Part shown: piece by piece, positions 33,636-42,875 of the stretch
Numbering within the stretch: position 1 is the stretch's first letter
Layout of the letters: every line of letters starts with the position of its first letter
Assembly (NCBI RefSeq): GCF_003751945.1
Contig: NZ_RJKL01000001.1
Span: 2,790,001 to 2,854,000, forward strand
Direction of reading: 5' to 3'
DNA from: Couchioplanes caeruleus
GTDB lineage: Bacteria; Actinomycetota; Actinomycetes; Mycobacteriales; Micromonosporaceae
DNA length: 64,000 nucleotides
Made by a program: the position numbers and the translations under genes
Notes under the pieces: model-generated
Told to the model about the DNA's origin: nothing
Databases searched by the model: none
What the model saw: only the letters and a program-made list of their open reading frames with translations

Positions 33636-34222
33636 CAGCCCTCCCCGTAACGTCCGCAGTTCGTGCATTGCGGTGCTGACACCTACACAACAAGTGGCGC
33701 CCTGCACTGATTCCGGCTGGTGGGTCGAAAGTGTCACGAATGCCTGAGCGTCACCTGAGAGCCGCGTGGATACTTACTGAAGAGCGCTCCCAGGGAAGGC
33801 ATTCGGAGCCGCACCCGGCGCTGGGTGCGTGCATCGACGCATACCCTTCGCCCCATACATGACACCATCAGCCCCTCATCCGTCACAGCGACGGGCGTCA
33901 CGGATAGCCTTGCGACGCTCATCACTACCCAGTACGGCTCGGTAGCCAGTTGGGTTCACGCCCAGCATCGACAGGTTGCCCCCAGGCTTGATGCAAATGC
34001 CATGGCGAAGATCCCGGCGCCGCTCGAGGCCCGGGAGCCCCTGACACCATGCGGCACATCCCGCCGCAGATCACTAGCCCATCCGGGTGACCCCCGCATG
34101 GGCGACCATCGAGCTCCCTCGCCGTTTCCGCTATCCGCGTCGGCCACACGGACAGTGATGGAGAACACAGCCGGGAGAGCCCGCCGGACGACGGAGCGGC
34201 GCCCTGGCCGCCGCGGACTACG
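33636..34222. other. Long control region upstream of the sigma factor
   Basis: 587 bases with no supported gene; the frames are short or lack starts. AT-rich patches at 33600-33630 and the AT-richer CACCATACATGACACCATCAG near 33850 stand out. It may hold several sigma-factor promoters. Confidence 0.4.
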
Positions 34223-34231
34223 GTGACGCTC

Positions 34232-34918
34232 ATGACAGAGCGCACTGCGGTGGTGACGGGTGGAGCCGGCGGGCTCGGTGGCGCGGTCACGGAGATCCTG
34301 CGCGACGCGGGGTGGCGCGTGGTGGCGCCCGTACGAGCCGGCGCGATGGCTCGGCTGCCCGCGGGCGTGACGGGCATCGAGGCCGACCTCGGCGTGCCGG
34401 AGGACGTTGCCGCGGCCGTGGCGCTCGCCGCGGCGGAGCCGGGCGCGCCCCTGAGGGCCGTGGTCAACCTGGTGGGCGGCTTCGCGATGGGCGGCCGCGT
34501 GCACGAGACCCCGGTGGACGACTTCGAGGCGATGCTGCGGCTGAACCTGCGGCCGACGTACCTGGTGACCGCGGCGGCGCTGCCCCATCTGGTGGCGGCC
34601 GGCGGCGGTTCTGTGGTGTGCGTCTCGTCCCGCGCCGCCGTCGCTCCGTTCGCCGGAGCGGCCGGATACATCACCGCCAAGGCCGCGGTGCTCGCATTCG
34701 CCAACGCCGTCGCGGTCGAGTACCGCAAGGACGGCGTACGGGCGAACACGGTGCTGCCGAGCGTGATCGACACCCCGCTCAACCGCCGGCAGCAGCCGGA
34801 CGCCGACCACACCCGCTGGGTTACCCCCGCCGAGATCGCCCGGGTGATCGCCTTCCTGGCCGGCGACGAGTCGGCGCCGACCAGCGGCGCGACCATCCCC
34901 GTCTACGGCAGGGCGTAG
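34232..34918 (+). CDS. SDR-family oxidoreductase
   Basis: 228 residues. TGGAGGLGGAV is the NAD(P)-binding glycine motif, and VVNLVGGFAMG stands in place of the usual NNAG. Serine lies in CVSSRAAV and the catalytic Tyr-Lys pair in GYITAKAAV. NTVLPSVIDTP and the final FLAGDESAPTSGATIPV are typical of classical SDRs. The ATG at 34232 was preferred to the GTG at 34223. Substrate unknown. Confidence 0.87.
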   Translation: MTERTAVVTGGAGGLGGAVTEILRDAGWRVVAPVRAGAMARLPAGVTGIEADLGVPEDVAAAVALAAAEPGAPLRAVVNLVGGFAMGGRVHETPVDDFEAMLRLNLRPTYLVTAAALPHLVAAGGGSVVCVSSRAAVAPFAGAAGYITAKAAVLAFANAVAVEYRKDGVRANTVLPSVIDTPLNRRQQPDADHTRWVTPAEIARVIAFLAGDESAPTSGATIPVYGRA

Positions 34919-34972
34919 CAACCGAGACCCGCGCCGGAGGCGGCCCGGCGCAGGAGATCACGGCGGGACGGC

Positions 34973-35953
34973 TCAGAAGACCTCGGTGAGCTGAAGGGTC
35001 AGGGCGGCTGCCGCCGCGGCCAGCGCCGCGGTCCCCACCAGCACGGCGCGGGTGTGCGAGCCCGACGAGGTCGGCACACCGGATGCGACCGGCACGGCCG
35101 GAGCACCCTGGACCGGCCCGGCCGGAGCGCCCTCGATCGGCCCGGCCGGAGCGCCCTCGATCGGCCCGGCCGGAGCGCCCTCGATCGGCCCGGCCGGAGC
35201 GCCCTCGATCGGCCCGGCCGGAGCGCCCTCGATCGGCCCGGCCGGAGCGCCCTGGCGGGCGAGCGGGGCCGGCGCATCCTGGTGGGCCGGCGGGACCGGG
35301 GGCGACAGGTGGGCCAGAAGGGCGGCCTGGACCTGCTCCGGCGTGCCGTTCGCGTCGATCACCACGAAGTCGTCGTACTCCGGCAGGGACCGGTAGGCCG
35401 CGGACGCCGCGCACAGGTAAGACATCTCCTCGTGGTCGTACCCGCGGCGCTCGATGCGGTCGTAGGCCACCTCGGGGTCGACCGCCAGCAGGAACGTCAC
35501 GTCGGGGCGCGGGAAGATCCGGTATGCGAACCGCGCCCGCCGCTCGGCCCGGTTCAAGCGCTCCGGGCGGGGCGTCTTGGCGTGGGCGCGGATGCTGGCG
35601 TACTGGCACACGGCGTAGCGGTCCATGACGGCGACCTCACCGGTGATGCGCCGGCGCAGCAGGGTGCGCAGGATCGCCAGCCAGCGCAGCACGGACTCGA
35701 CCACCAGCATGGCCCTGCGGCCGAGCAGGTGTTCGCCGTCGCGCCGGCCCAGCGCGGCCGCGAGCCGGCCGAACCAGCGCCGGCCACCCGCGTTGCGGCG
35801 GTAGCTGGCGGGCAGGCCGCGAGCCGCCAGCGTGGTCGCCAGCAGGTGCGCCTGGGTCGTCTTTCCGGAGCCGTCGATGCCGACCAGAGCGATGGTGCGG
35901 GGACGCTTGGCGGAGGCGGCGGACGCTGGCACGAGGACTGGGCCGGGGACCAT
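34973..35953 (-). CDS. Thymidylate-kinase-like P-loop protein with repeat linker and C-terminal TM anchor
   Basis: 326 residues from ATG at 35953. The kinase part has GIDGSGKTTQ (residues 25-34), AVMDRYAVCQYA in the DR(Y/H) position, RIFPRPDVTFLLAVDPEVAYDRI and the lid-like ERRGYDHEEM. The match is to deoxynucleoside/thymidylate-kinase-like enzymes. Beyond residue 220 there is a Pro/Ala linker with five perfect GAPAGPIE octapeptides, then a single hydrophobic helix (AVLVGTAALAAAAAALTLQL) near the C-terminus. A tail-anchored nucleotide kinase is unusual. Function remains inferred. Confidence 0.75.
   Translation of the reverse strand: MVPGPVLVPASAASAKRPRTIALVGIDGSGKTTQAHLLATTLAARGLPASYRRNAGGRRWFGRLAAALGRRDGEHLLGRRAMLVVESVLRWLAILRTLLRRRITGEVAVMDRYAVCQYASIRAHAKTPRPERLNRAERRARFAYRIFPRPDVTFLLAVDPEVAYDRIERRGYDHEEMSYLCAASAAYRSLPEYDDFVVIDANGTPEQVQAALLAHLSPPVPPAHQDAPAPLARQGAPAGPIEGAPAGPIEGAPAGPIEGAPAGPIEGAPAGPIEGAPAGPVQGAPAVPVASGVPTSSGSHTRAVLVGTAALAAAAAALTLQLTEVF
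35117..35236. repeat. 24-bp tandem repeat, five perfect copies
   Basis: Five identical 24-bp units (35117, 35141, 35165, 35189, 35213) encode GAPAGPIE in the linker of the kinase-like protein, with degenerate copies on either side. Confidence 0.95.
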
Positions 35954-36136
35954 ACCCACCGAGGGTAGCCCCCGGTGTCGCGGTCGGTTCTTCGGCGACG
36001 AGGTGCTCCGGGCGTACAAAATAGGGCTTAGTAGTCGAATTTGACCTTGGCTAGCGGGCGCCTCGCGTTACAGATGGGGCCGTGACGGGTAGTCGTTCCG
36101 TCTGGAAACGGACATCAATCGACACAGGGAGACGCC

Positions 36137-36721
36137 ATGCCGTATCGGGTGGACGAGGGCCTGGTGAACACGCTCAAACGGGTCGCCTCCGTCCTCAAGC
36201 AGGCGGAGATCCCGTTCGCCCTCGGCGGCAGCTTCGCCGTGTACGCCCACGGTGGGCACTCCAGCGATCACGACGTCGATTTCCTCATCCGTGAACAGGA
36301 CAAGGAACGCGCCCTCGCCGAGTTGTCCGCGGTCGGTTTCGAGGTGGCGCAGCCGCCGGAGGACTGGCTGGTGAAGGTCTACGACGAGGGCCGGATGGTG
36401 GACCTGATCTACCGGCCGGTCGAGTCGCCGGTGACCGACGCCACCCTGCGCGACACGGTGATGCGTCCGGTCGAGGCGATCAGCATGCCCGTGCTGTCGG
36501 CGACCCAGCTGATGGTGCACAAATTGCTCAGTTACACCCAGCACTACTGCGACTTCGCCACCGGCCTGCCCGTGGCCCGCTCGCTGCGCGAGCAGATCGA
36601 CTGGGACCGGGTACGGCAGGAGACCACGAAGTCGCCGTACGCGGAGGCGTTCCTGGTGCTGCTGGACCGCCTCGAGGTGGTACCGGAGCCGGGTAGTGCA
36701 CAGCTGACCGTGGGGGGATGA
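36137..36721 (+). CDS. Nucleotidyltransferase (MNT/DNA polymerase beta-like), antitoxin-type fold
   Basis: 194 residues. The motif GGSFAVYAHGGHSSDHDVDFLI is the GS...DxD catalytic signature of minimal nucleotidyltransferases, with the metal-binding aspartates in DHDVD. VDLIYRPVES supplies the third acidic position. The C-terminal half is helical, with MVHKLLSYTQHYCDFA and IDWDRVRQET. The family includes aminoglycoside nucleotidyltransferases and the MNT half of MNT-HEPN pairs. No HEPN gene lies nearby. It is the first gene of a three-gene operon with a BON-like protein and a phosphoesterase. The nucleotide acceptor is unknown. Confidence 0.82.
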   Translation: MPYRVDEGLVNTLKRVASVLKQAEIPFALGGSFAVYAHGGHSSDHDVDFLIREQDKERALAELSAVGFEVAQPPEDWLVKVYDEGRMVDLIYRPVESPVTDATLRDTVMRPVEAISMPVLSATQLMVHKLLSYTQHYCDFATGLPVARSLREQIDWDRVRQETTKSPYAEAFLVLLDRLEVVPEPGSAQLTVGG

Positions 36722-36722
36722 G

Positions 36723-36977
36723 ATGACAACACACATCGACGAGTACACGGAGGCGGAGATCCAGCGCCTCCTGACGGAGACCGGCGCGGTCGCCGAGCAG
36801 GGCATCACCCTGCAGCGCCGGGAACACCTGATCGTGCTCGGCGGCGATGTCGAGAGCGCCGAGCGCCGCGACGAAATCTGCCGGCAGATCACGACGCGGT
36901 TCCCGGACCTCGAGATCGCCTGTGACATCGGCATCGTGCGCGCCGCGGCGCCCACCGAGGTGGAGGAGATTTCATGA
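36723..36977 (+). CDS. Small BON-like domain protein
   Basis: 84 residues starting two bases after the nucleotidyltransferase stop. EAEIQRLLTETGAVAEQGITLQRREHLIVLGGDVESAERRDEICRQITTRFPDLEIACDIGIVRAA has the alternating helix-strand-strand-helix-strand pattern of BON domains. Its stop overlaps the next ATG (ATGA). Perhaps a docking or ligand-binding adaptor; specific role unknown. Confidence 0.7.
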   Translation: MTTHIDEYTEAEIQRLLTETGAVAEQGITLQRREHLIVLGGDVESAERRDEICRQITTRFPDLEIACDIGIVRAAAPTEVEEIS

Positions 36978-37717
36978 TCCGGATCGCCGCAGTGGGCGAC
37001 GTCCACGTGGACAAGGACGTGGTCGGCCGCTACCGGCCCGCGCTGGACCGCCTGCCGGACGTGGCCGACGCGCTGCTGATCGCGGGGGACCTCACCCGCC
37101 ACGGCACGGTCGAGGAGGCGCGGTGCATGGCGACCGAGTTCGGCGGGCTGGCCGTGCCGGTCGTCGTCGTCCTCGGCAACCACGACCACCAGAGCGACCA
37201 GGAGGCCGAGGTCACCCGGGTGCTCTCCGACGCCGGGATCACCGTGCTGGAGGGCGACGGCACGGTGCTCGAGCTCAACGGCCACCGGCTGGGCATCGCC
37301 GGCGCCAAGGGCTTCGGCGGCGGGTTCGCCGGGGCGTGCGCCAGCGCGTTCGGCGAGCGCGAGATGAAGGACTTCATCGGCACCACCGAGGCGATCGCGG
37401 AAAAGCTGGGAGCGGCCCTGCGCGGCCTCGATTGCGACGCGCTCGTGGCGCTCACGCACTACGCCCCCGTGCCGGAGACGCTGGTGGGCGAGCCGCTGGA
37501 GATCTACCCGTTCCTGGGGTCGTACCTGCTGGGGCAGGCGATCGACTCGGCGCCGACCGCGCTGGCCCTGCACGGGCACGCGCACCACGGCTCGGAACGG
37601 GGGCGTACGCCGGGCGGGGTGCCCGTCCGCAACGTGGCCCACGCGGTCATCAAGCAGGCGTACAACGTCTACCAGTTGCTGTCGGAGAATGTGGACGCCG
37701 AACTCGTGTCCGTCTGA
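36974..37717 (+). CDS. Calcineurin-like metallophosphoesterase
   Basis: 247 residues. The five metal-binding motifs are visible: GDVHVDK, AGDLTRHG, LGNHDHQSD, LTHYAPV and HGHAHHGSERG. The size suits a small phosphodiesterase. It is translationally coupled to the preceding small gene, so a nucleotidyltransferase and a phosphoesterase are co-produced. The pair may add and remove a nucleotide from the same target, which is inference. Confidence 0.88.
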   Translation: MIRIAAVGDVHVDKDVVGRYRPALDRLPDVADALLIAGDLTRHGTVEEARCMATEFGGLAVPVVVVLGNHDHQSDQEAEVTRVLSDAGITVLEGDGTVLELNGHRLGIAGAKGFGGGFAGACASAFGEREMKDFIGTTEAIAEKLGAALRGLDCDALVALTHYAPVPETLVGEPLEIYPFLGSYLLGQAIDSAPTALALHGHAHHGSERGRTPGGVPVRNVAHAVIKQAYNVYQLLSENVDAELVSV

Positions 37718-37734
37718 TCCCGATTTACTCCGCG

Positions 37735-37762
37735 AGGCCCCGCTCCCTCAGGGACGGGGCCT
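37735..37762 (+). terminator. Terminator after the phosphoesterase operon
   Basis: AGGCCCCG C TCCCT c AGGGA CGGGGCCT is a near-perfect hairpin, 18 bases past the stop codon. Confidence 0.8.
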
Positions 37763-37815
37763 CCGTCGTGTGTAGACCACGTTTTCAACCCGCGTCACTC
37801 GGGTATCACCTGGTC

Positions 37816-37962
37816 ATGGAACTTTTGCTCTGGATTCTCGCAGTCGTACTCGTGGTCGCCGGCGTCCTTGCGCTGTTCCGGCGGCAGATCCTCTGGGGCG
37901 TGGTGCTGATCGTCGTCGGCCTGCTCGTGGGCCCCGGCGGTGTGAGCATCTTCAGCAGTTAG
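37816..37962 (+). CDS. GPGG-motif small membrane protein
   Basis: 48 residues. MELLLWILAVVLVVAGVLALF, then RRQILWGVVLIVVGLLVG give two helices, and the protein ends GPGGVSIFSS. The GPGG ending is the signature of a family of tiny actinobacterial membrane proteins. Too short for the usual gene-length cut-off, but the frame, start and family motif agree. Function unknown. Confidence 0.8.
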   Translation: MELLLWILAVVLVVAGVLALFRRQILWGVVLIVVGLLVGPGGVSIFSS

Positions 37963-38131
37963 GCCCCCCGACCCGCACCGGGGTCGCCGTATGGCTGTCA
38001 TGCGCAGGCAGCCATACGGTGGCCCCGGTTCACTATGTAGTGACACGCACACGAAGTGCGATGTCGGAGATCGGACTCATGGCTGAATCCTCAGCGAATC
38101 GATCCCCCCGATCTTCGCGAGGTGTCCGGCT

Positions 38132-39043
38132 GTGGCCGAGGTCCATCACTTCACCTATGGTGCGTTCAACCCGATCGCCGCTTTCCTCGTGGCGATGCTC
38201 GGGTCCTTCCTGGGCCTGCTCTCCACCGGCCGGGCCCGCTCCGCGCGTACCCGCGGGCGGCGCAGCCGATGGCTCATCATCGCGGCGTTCTCCATCGGCG
38301 GCGCCGCCATCTGGCTCATGCACTTCACCGCGATGCTGGGCTTCGAGGTGCCGCAGAGCCCGGTCCGCTACAGCCCCGGACTGACCATGATCAGTCTCGG
38401 CCTGGCGGTGCTCGCGGTCGGCTTCGGCCTGATGGTGGTCGGGCACGGCCGGCGCAGCCTGCCGCGGGTCGTCCTGGCGGGGGTGCTGACCGGCGCGGGC
38501 GTGCTGGCGATGCACTACACCGGCATGGCCGGCATGCACGTCTCCGGCACGATCCACTATGACCTGCCGATGGTCATCGCCTCCGGCATCATCGCCGTGG
38601 TCGCGTCCACCACCGCGCTGTGGTTCACCGTCTCCGTCAAGGGGTGGGCGCCGATGCTCGGCGCCGCGGCGATCATGGCCGTCGCGGTCTGCGGCATGCA
38701 CTACACCGGCATGGCGGCCATGGGCGTAAAGCTCGCCGACACCGTGTCCGGCCAGACGACCGGCATCCGGCCGCTGCTCATGATCGTGCCGATCACCCTG
38801 ATCAGTGCCGCCACCATCCTCGGCGTCGCGCTCAGCGCCCTGCAGGCCATGACCGAGGAGGAGTTCACCGACGGTGCCGGCATCCCCCGGCGCGGCGTGC
38901 ACGCCGAGAACCACCACCCGTGGTCGCTCAAGCAGGCGTCGCTGTCGGCTGCCCGGCGTACGCCGGGCAGCCGGCCGTCCCCGCGGCCCGTAGCCCCGCG
39001 CCAGCCGGTCAAGGAAGAGCCGCTGATCGACATTCCTTCCTGA
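38132..39043 (+). CDS. MHYT-domain integral membrane sensor
   Basis: 303 residues. The MHYT motif occurs three times: WLMHFTAMLGFEV, LAMHYTGMAGMHV and CGMHYTGMAAMGV. It has seven predicted membrane helices. MHYT domains are thought to bind copper through the histidine/methionine pairs and sense a diatomic gas or metal. This copy lacks a GGDEF or kinase output domain and ends with a basic, proline-rich tail. It starts at a GTG. Confidence 0.92.
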   Translation: MAEVHHFTYGAFNPIAAFLVAMLGSFLGLLSTGRARSARTRGRRSRWLIIAAFSIGGAAIWLMHFTAMLGFEVPQSPVRYSPGLTMISLGLAVLAVGFGLMVVGHGRRSLPRVVLAGVLTGAGVLAMHYTGMAGMHVSGTIHYDLPMVIASGIIAVVASTTALWFTVSVKGWAPMLGAAAIMAVAVCGMHYTGMAAMGVKLADTVSGQTTGIRPLLMIVPITLISAATILGVALSALQAMTEEEFTDGAGIPRRGVHAENHHPWSLKQASLSAARRTPGSRPSPRPVAPRQPVKEEPLIDIPS

Positions 39044-39085
39044 GCGGGGCCCCGCGGGACGGCCTCGTCCGGTATACCTGGTCGG

Positions 39086-39805
39086 GTGGCGCCAAGGATG
39101 CTGCTGTCGATGCCGCTGCACGCGATCACCGAGGTGTACGGCGAGGCAGGCCTGCGGGACCGGTTCAACCTCGAGATCGCGCGCCTCCCGGACGGTGACC
39201 GGCGGCAGCTCGAGGACGCGCTGGCGCTCGCGTCCCGGCTGCACGCCGACGACCGGCGGGTCCGGGAGCCCTATCTCAACCACCTGCTGCGGGTGGCCAT
39301 CCGCATCGTGGGTTACTACCGCATCCAGGACGTCGACGTGCTGACGGCGGCGCTGCTGCACGACGCCGTCGAGGACCATCCCGCGGAGCTGGCCGAGCTG
39401 CCCTCCGACCTGAGTCATCAGGAGCTGACCGACTCGGCCGTCGCCGCGCTGGCCAAACGCTACAGCCCGCGGGTGGCCGAGCTGGTCCGCTCGGTCACCA
39501 ACCCGGAGTACGACCCGCACCGCGACCGGAACGAGCAGTACCGCACGCACGTGGCGGCCAGCCTCGAACAAGATCCGTGGGCGCGGGTCATCAAGGTCAG
39601 CGACTTCACCGACAACGGGCTGGGGGTGATCCACACGACGGATGACAAGGCGCGCAGCTCGGCGATGAAGTACCGGCCGCTGGTGCCGAAGCTGCGCGAG
39701 CTCGTCGGACGGGCGGACACCCCGCTGTCGCTCGCCGCCAAGGACCACATCCTCGACCAGCTCGACCTCGCGGAGGAACGGTTCGCCGCCATCCTGGACG
39801 GATAG
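39086..39805 (+). CDS. HD-domain protein (RelA/SpoT hydrolase-like)
   Basis: 239 residues. NHLLRVAIRIVGYYRIQDVDVLTAALLHDAVEDHPAEL carries the histidine, the HD pair and the ED of HD hydrolases. ELVRSVTNPEYDP and RVIKVSDFTDNGLGVIHT follow. This is the arrangement of the N-terminal (p)ppGpp hydrolase domain of RelA/SpoT, without a synthetase domain. It may hydrolyse (p)ppGpp or another nucleotide. The start is a GTG; an ATG four codons on (39098) is possible. Confidence 0.8.
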   Translation: MAPRMLLSMPLHAITEVYGEAGLRDRFNLEIARLPDGDRRQLEDALALASRLHADDRRVREPYLNHLLRVAIRIVGYYRIQDVDVLTAALLHDAVEDHPAELAELPSDLSHQELTDSAVAALAKRYSPRVAELVRSVTNPEYDPHRDRNEQYRTHVAASLEQDPWARVIKVSDFTDNGLGVIHTTDDKARSSAMKYRPLVPKLRELVGRADTPLSLAAKDHILDQLDLAEERFAAILDG

Positions 39806-39814
39806 CCTGGATGC

Positions 39815-41446
39815 ATGCCATCCCCCACTGACTGGTGGCGCAGCGCCGTCATCTACCAGATCTATCCGCGCTCCTTCGCCGACGGCGACGGCGACGGCAT
39901 GGGCGACCTGCCCGGCATCACCGCGCGGCTGAGTGACCTGCGCGACCTCGGCGTGGACGCGGTGTGGCTGTCGCCGTTCTATCCGTCACCGCAGCACGAC
40001 GCCGGCTACGACGTCGCCGACTACCGCTCGGTCGATCCCCGCTTCGGCGACCTCGGCGACGCCGACAAGATGATCGCCGAGGCCCGGTCGCTGGGGCTGA
40101 AGGTCATCGTCGACCTGGTGCCCAACCACACCTCGAACGAGCACGCCTGGTTCCGGGCCGCGCTGGCCGCCGGGCCGGGCAGCCCCGAGCGGGAACGCTA
40201 CATCTTCCGCGACGGCCGGGGCCCGGACGGCGAAGAGCCGCCGAACGACTGGCGCAGCGTCTTCGGCGGTCCCGCCTGGGAGCGGGTCGCCGACGGCCAG
40301 TGGTACCTGCACCTCTTCGACGTCTCCCAGCCCGACCTGAACTGGGGCGACGACGGGGTCCGGGCCGAATTCTCGGCGATCCTGCGCTTCTGGCTCGACC
40401 GGGGCGTCGACGGCTTCCGGGTGGACGTGGCCCACGGTCTGATCAAGGACGCCGACCTCGCCGACTACGAGTACGCCGACGAGATGATCCTCGGTGGTCT
40501 GGCACCGGAGGGCGCCCCGCCGCCACCGATGTGGGACCAGGACGGTGTGCACGACATCTACCGGGAGTGGCGCTCGGTGCTGGATGCGTACGAGGGTGAC
40601 CGGATCCTCGTCGCCGAGGCCTGGGTGCGGCCCGCGGAGCGGCTCGCGCGCTACGTGCGCCCGGACGAGATGCACCAGGCGTTCAACTTCGAGTACCTCG
40701 ACACTCCGTGGTCCGCCGACCCGCTGCGCCAGGTCATCGACACCACCACCGTCGCCAACGCCGCGGTCGGCGCCCCGACCACCTGGGTGCTCTCCAACCA
40801 CGACGTGGTGCGGCACGCGACCCGGCTGGGCTATCCGGTGGGCGAGCCGCGCCGGCACGGTATCGGAGCGGACGACCCGCAGCCCGACGCGCCGCTGGGC
40901 CTGCGCCGGGCCCGGGCCGCCTCGATGCAGATGCTGGCGCTGCCCGGCTCGGCCTACCTCTACCAAGGCGAGGAGCTGGGCCTGCCGGAGCACACCGCGA
41001 TCCCCGACGAGCTCCGGCAGGATCCGGCGTGGGAACGCTCCGGGCACGCCGAGCGGGGCCGGGACGGGTGCCGGGTGCCGATCCCCTGGGAGGCGGACGC
41101 ACCCTCGTACGGCTTCGGTCCCGCCGACGCGAGCTGGTTGCCCCAGCCCGACTCCTGGGCCGAGTACGCCCTCGACCGGCAGCGGGACGTGCCGGGCTCG
41201 ACGTACGAGCTCTACCGCTCGGCGTTGCGCCTGCGCGCCGAGCACGCCCTGGGCTCCGGCACGCTGACCTGGGTGGATACCCCAGCCGACGTGCTGGCGT
41301 TCCGCAACGGTGAGGTGCTGGTCCTGACCAACTTCGGCGCCGCGCCGGCCGAGCTGCCGCTGGGCGCCCGGGTGCTGCTGACGAGCGAACCTCTGACCTC
41401 CGACGGCCGGGTGCCGCAGGACGTCACGGTCTGGGCGCGCGCGTAG
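39815..41446 (+). CDS. GH13 alpha-glucosidase (oligo-1,6-glucosidase/AglA-like)
   Basis: 543 residues. The domain A motifs are WWRSAVIYQIYPRSFADGDGDGMGDLPGI, VDLVPNHTSNEHAWF, GFRVDVAHG (nucleophile Asp204), LVAEAWV (acid/base Glu268) and LSNHDVVRHA (Asp330). The substitution pattern and the QPDLNW segment fit GH13 alpha-glucosidases of actinobacteria (subfamily 30-like). No signal peptide, so cytosolic disaccharide hydrolysis. It follows the HD gene by nine bases. Confidence 0.93.
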   Translation: MPSPTDWWRSAVIYQIYPRSFADGDGDGMGDLPGITARLSDLRDLGVDAVWLSPFYPSPQHDAGYDVADYRSVDPRFGDLGDADKMIAEARSLGLKVIVDLVPNHTSNEHAWFRAALAAGPGSPERERYIFRDGRGPDGEEPPNDWRSVFGGPAWERVADGQWYLHLFDVSQPDLNWGDDGVRAEFSAILRFWLDRGVDGFRVDVAHGLIKDADLADYEYADEMILGGLAPEGAPPPPMWDQDGVHDIYREWRSVLDAYEGDRILVAEAWVRPAERLARYVRPDEMHQAFNFEYLDTPWSADPLRQVIDTTTVANAAVGAPTTWVLSNHDVVRHATRLGYPVGEPRRHGIGADDPQPDAPLGLRRARAASMQMLALPGSAYLYQGEELGLPEHTAIPDELRQDPAWERSGHAERGRDGCRVPIPWEADAPSYGFGPADASWLPQPDSWAEYALDRQRDVPGSTYELYRSALRLRAEHALGSGTLTWVDTPADVLAFRNGEVLVLTNFGAAPAELPLGARVLLTSEPLTSDGRVPQDVTVWARA

Positions 41447-42875
41447 GGGGCGTCTCCCGGCACGCCTGCTCGTGGTCCGCGTAGGTGGCCAGGGCCGCAT
41501 GGGTGTCCGCCATGTCCCTGGCCACCGTCCGGCTCGCGAGCCAGTACATGATCCCGGTGGGGATGAAGAAGAACTGGAACGCCGCCAGCCCGACCGCGTA
41601 GTTCAGCGGAGGCGGGAAGGCGCCCGACAGCCCGCGGAAGGCGACGCCGACGAGCGCGTTGCCGCCGGCCCGGCCCACGCCGTTGACCAGGTTGCCCAGG
41701 CTGTAGACGGTGCCGCGGTGCTCGGGCGGGTTGACGTCGGCGATCATCGCGAACCAGTTGGGCGAGTTCGCCGAGGTCAGCGCGAGGGCGAAGACCGCGG
41801 TGGCGAGGCTGAGGCCGACCGACGGCTCGGTCAGCACGTCGGCGAGGACGGCGTGGATCACCGCGCCCGTGCTGCCGCCGTCGGGGACGTCGATGCGGAG
41901 CGGCACGAAGTAGAGCACCACGTAGAACGGTACGGCGGCCAGCACACCGACCGCCGCGATGAGGGCCCGCCCCCGCGGCGTCCGGCGCTGCAGACGGTCA
42001 CCGATGAGCCCACCGAAGATCGACAGGGCGCCTCCGAGCTGGAACAGGCTCGCGAAGACGCTGCCCACGACGATGGCCGTGGACGTCGAGTAGCCCTGAT
42101 CCTCGGCCCGCGCGCGGAACAGCACCGGAAGCCACACCAGGGAGCCGAACGCGATCTGCGCGGAGAGGCCCTGGAAGATCAGCCAGACGTTGGTGCGCCG
42201 CGCCAGGATCCGGGGCAGATGATCGTGGTGGATGCGCTCGTCGTACTCGACACCGCGCAGCTCCGGCTGGCTGTCGCCGCGCGGCACGTCGTAGGTGAGC
42301 AGGTAGGCCACTCCCGCCACCACGCCGGCGGCCGCGACCACGAGGAACGGCCGCCGCCAGTCCCCCGAGCCGAGCAGGCCGCCGACCATCGTCCCGGCGA
42401 GCGTGCCGATGCCCTGCGCGAGCCCCCAGAAGCTCATCACCAGTCCCCTGCGCCGCGGCGAGATCAGGTCGCTGACCACCGAGAAGCTGACGCTGGCGAC
42501 GCCGCCGAGGCCGATCGCGGCGAGCACCTGCGACAGCAGGAACGACCCGTAGCCCCCGGCCAGGCCGGACCAGGCCGTGCCGGCCACCCAGATCGCGGTG
42601 CCGGCGATGAGCACCGGCTTGCGGTCGGTACGGTCGCCCGCGTACGCCCACCCGACCGCGGCGACGGCGCTGATGAGGAACATGACCGTGGTGGCCAGCG
42701 CGATGTGCCCCTCGCCGACGCCGAAGGCCGCGCCGATGCTGCCGTACAGCGGCGGGACGAGCCCGATGGCGACGTTGTCCAGCGACGCGAGGACGACGAA
42801 GACCACCACGCTGTACGCGCGGTGCGCCGAGCCTCCTCCGGTCACCCGCAGAAGGTTAACGGTCGGCTCGGTCAA
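41424..42875 (-). CDS. MFS transporter in the xylose operon
   Basis: 483 residues with 12 predicted helices. [46 protein letters not shown] (motif A) and [45 protein letters not shown] are clear MFS blocks. The profile resembles the Spns/UhpT-like group and not the XylE sugar porters. Its start overlaps the xylB 3' end by 20 bases, so it is co-expressed with xylose metabolism. Its last codons overlap the convergent glucosidase gene. Confidence 0.9.
   Translation of the reverse strand: MTEPTVNLLRVTGGGSAHRAYSVVVFVVLASLDNVAIGLVPPLYGSIGAAFGVGEGHIALATTVMFLISAVAAVGWAYAGDRTDRKPVLIAGTAIWVAGTAWSGLAGGYGSFLLSQVLAAIGLGGVASVSFSVVSDLISPRRRGLVMSFWGLAQGIGTLAGTMVGGLLGSGDWRRPFLVVAAAGVVAGVAYLLTYDVPRGDSQPELRGVEYDERIHHDHLPRILARRTNVWLIFQGLSAQIAFGSLVWLPVLFRARAEDQGYSTSTAIVVGSVFASLFQLGGALSIFGGLIGDRLQRRTPRGRALIAAVGVLAAVPFYVVLYFVPLRIDVPDGGSTGAVIHAVLADVLTEPSVGLSLATAVFALALTSANSPNWFAMIADVNPPEHRGTVYSLGNLVNGVGRAGGNALVGVAFRGLSGAFPPPLNYAVGLAAFQFFFIPTGIMYWLASRTVARDMADTHAALATYADHEQACRETPPTRAPRP

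Noticed and set aside
33734..34226. Short frames in the gap upstream of the sigma factor gene
   Set aside because: None has a ribosome site or family motif; the gap is better explained as control region.
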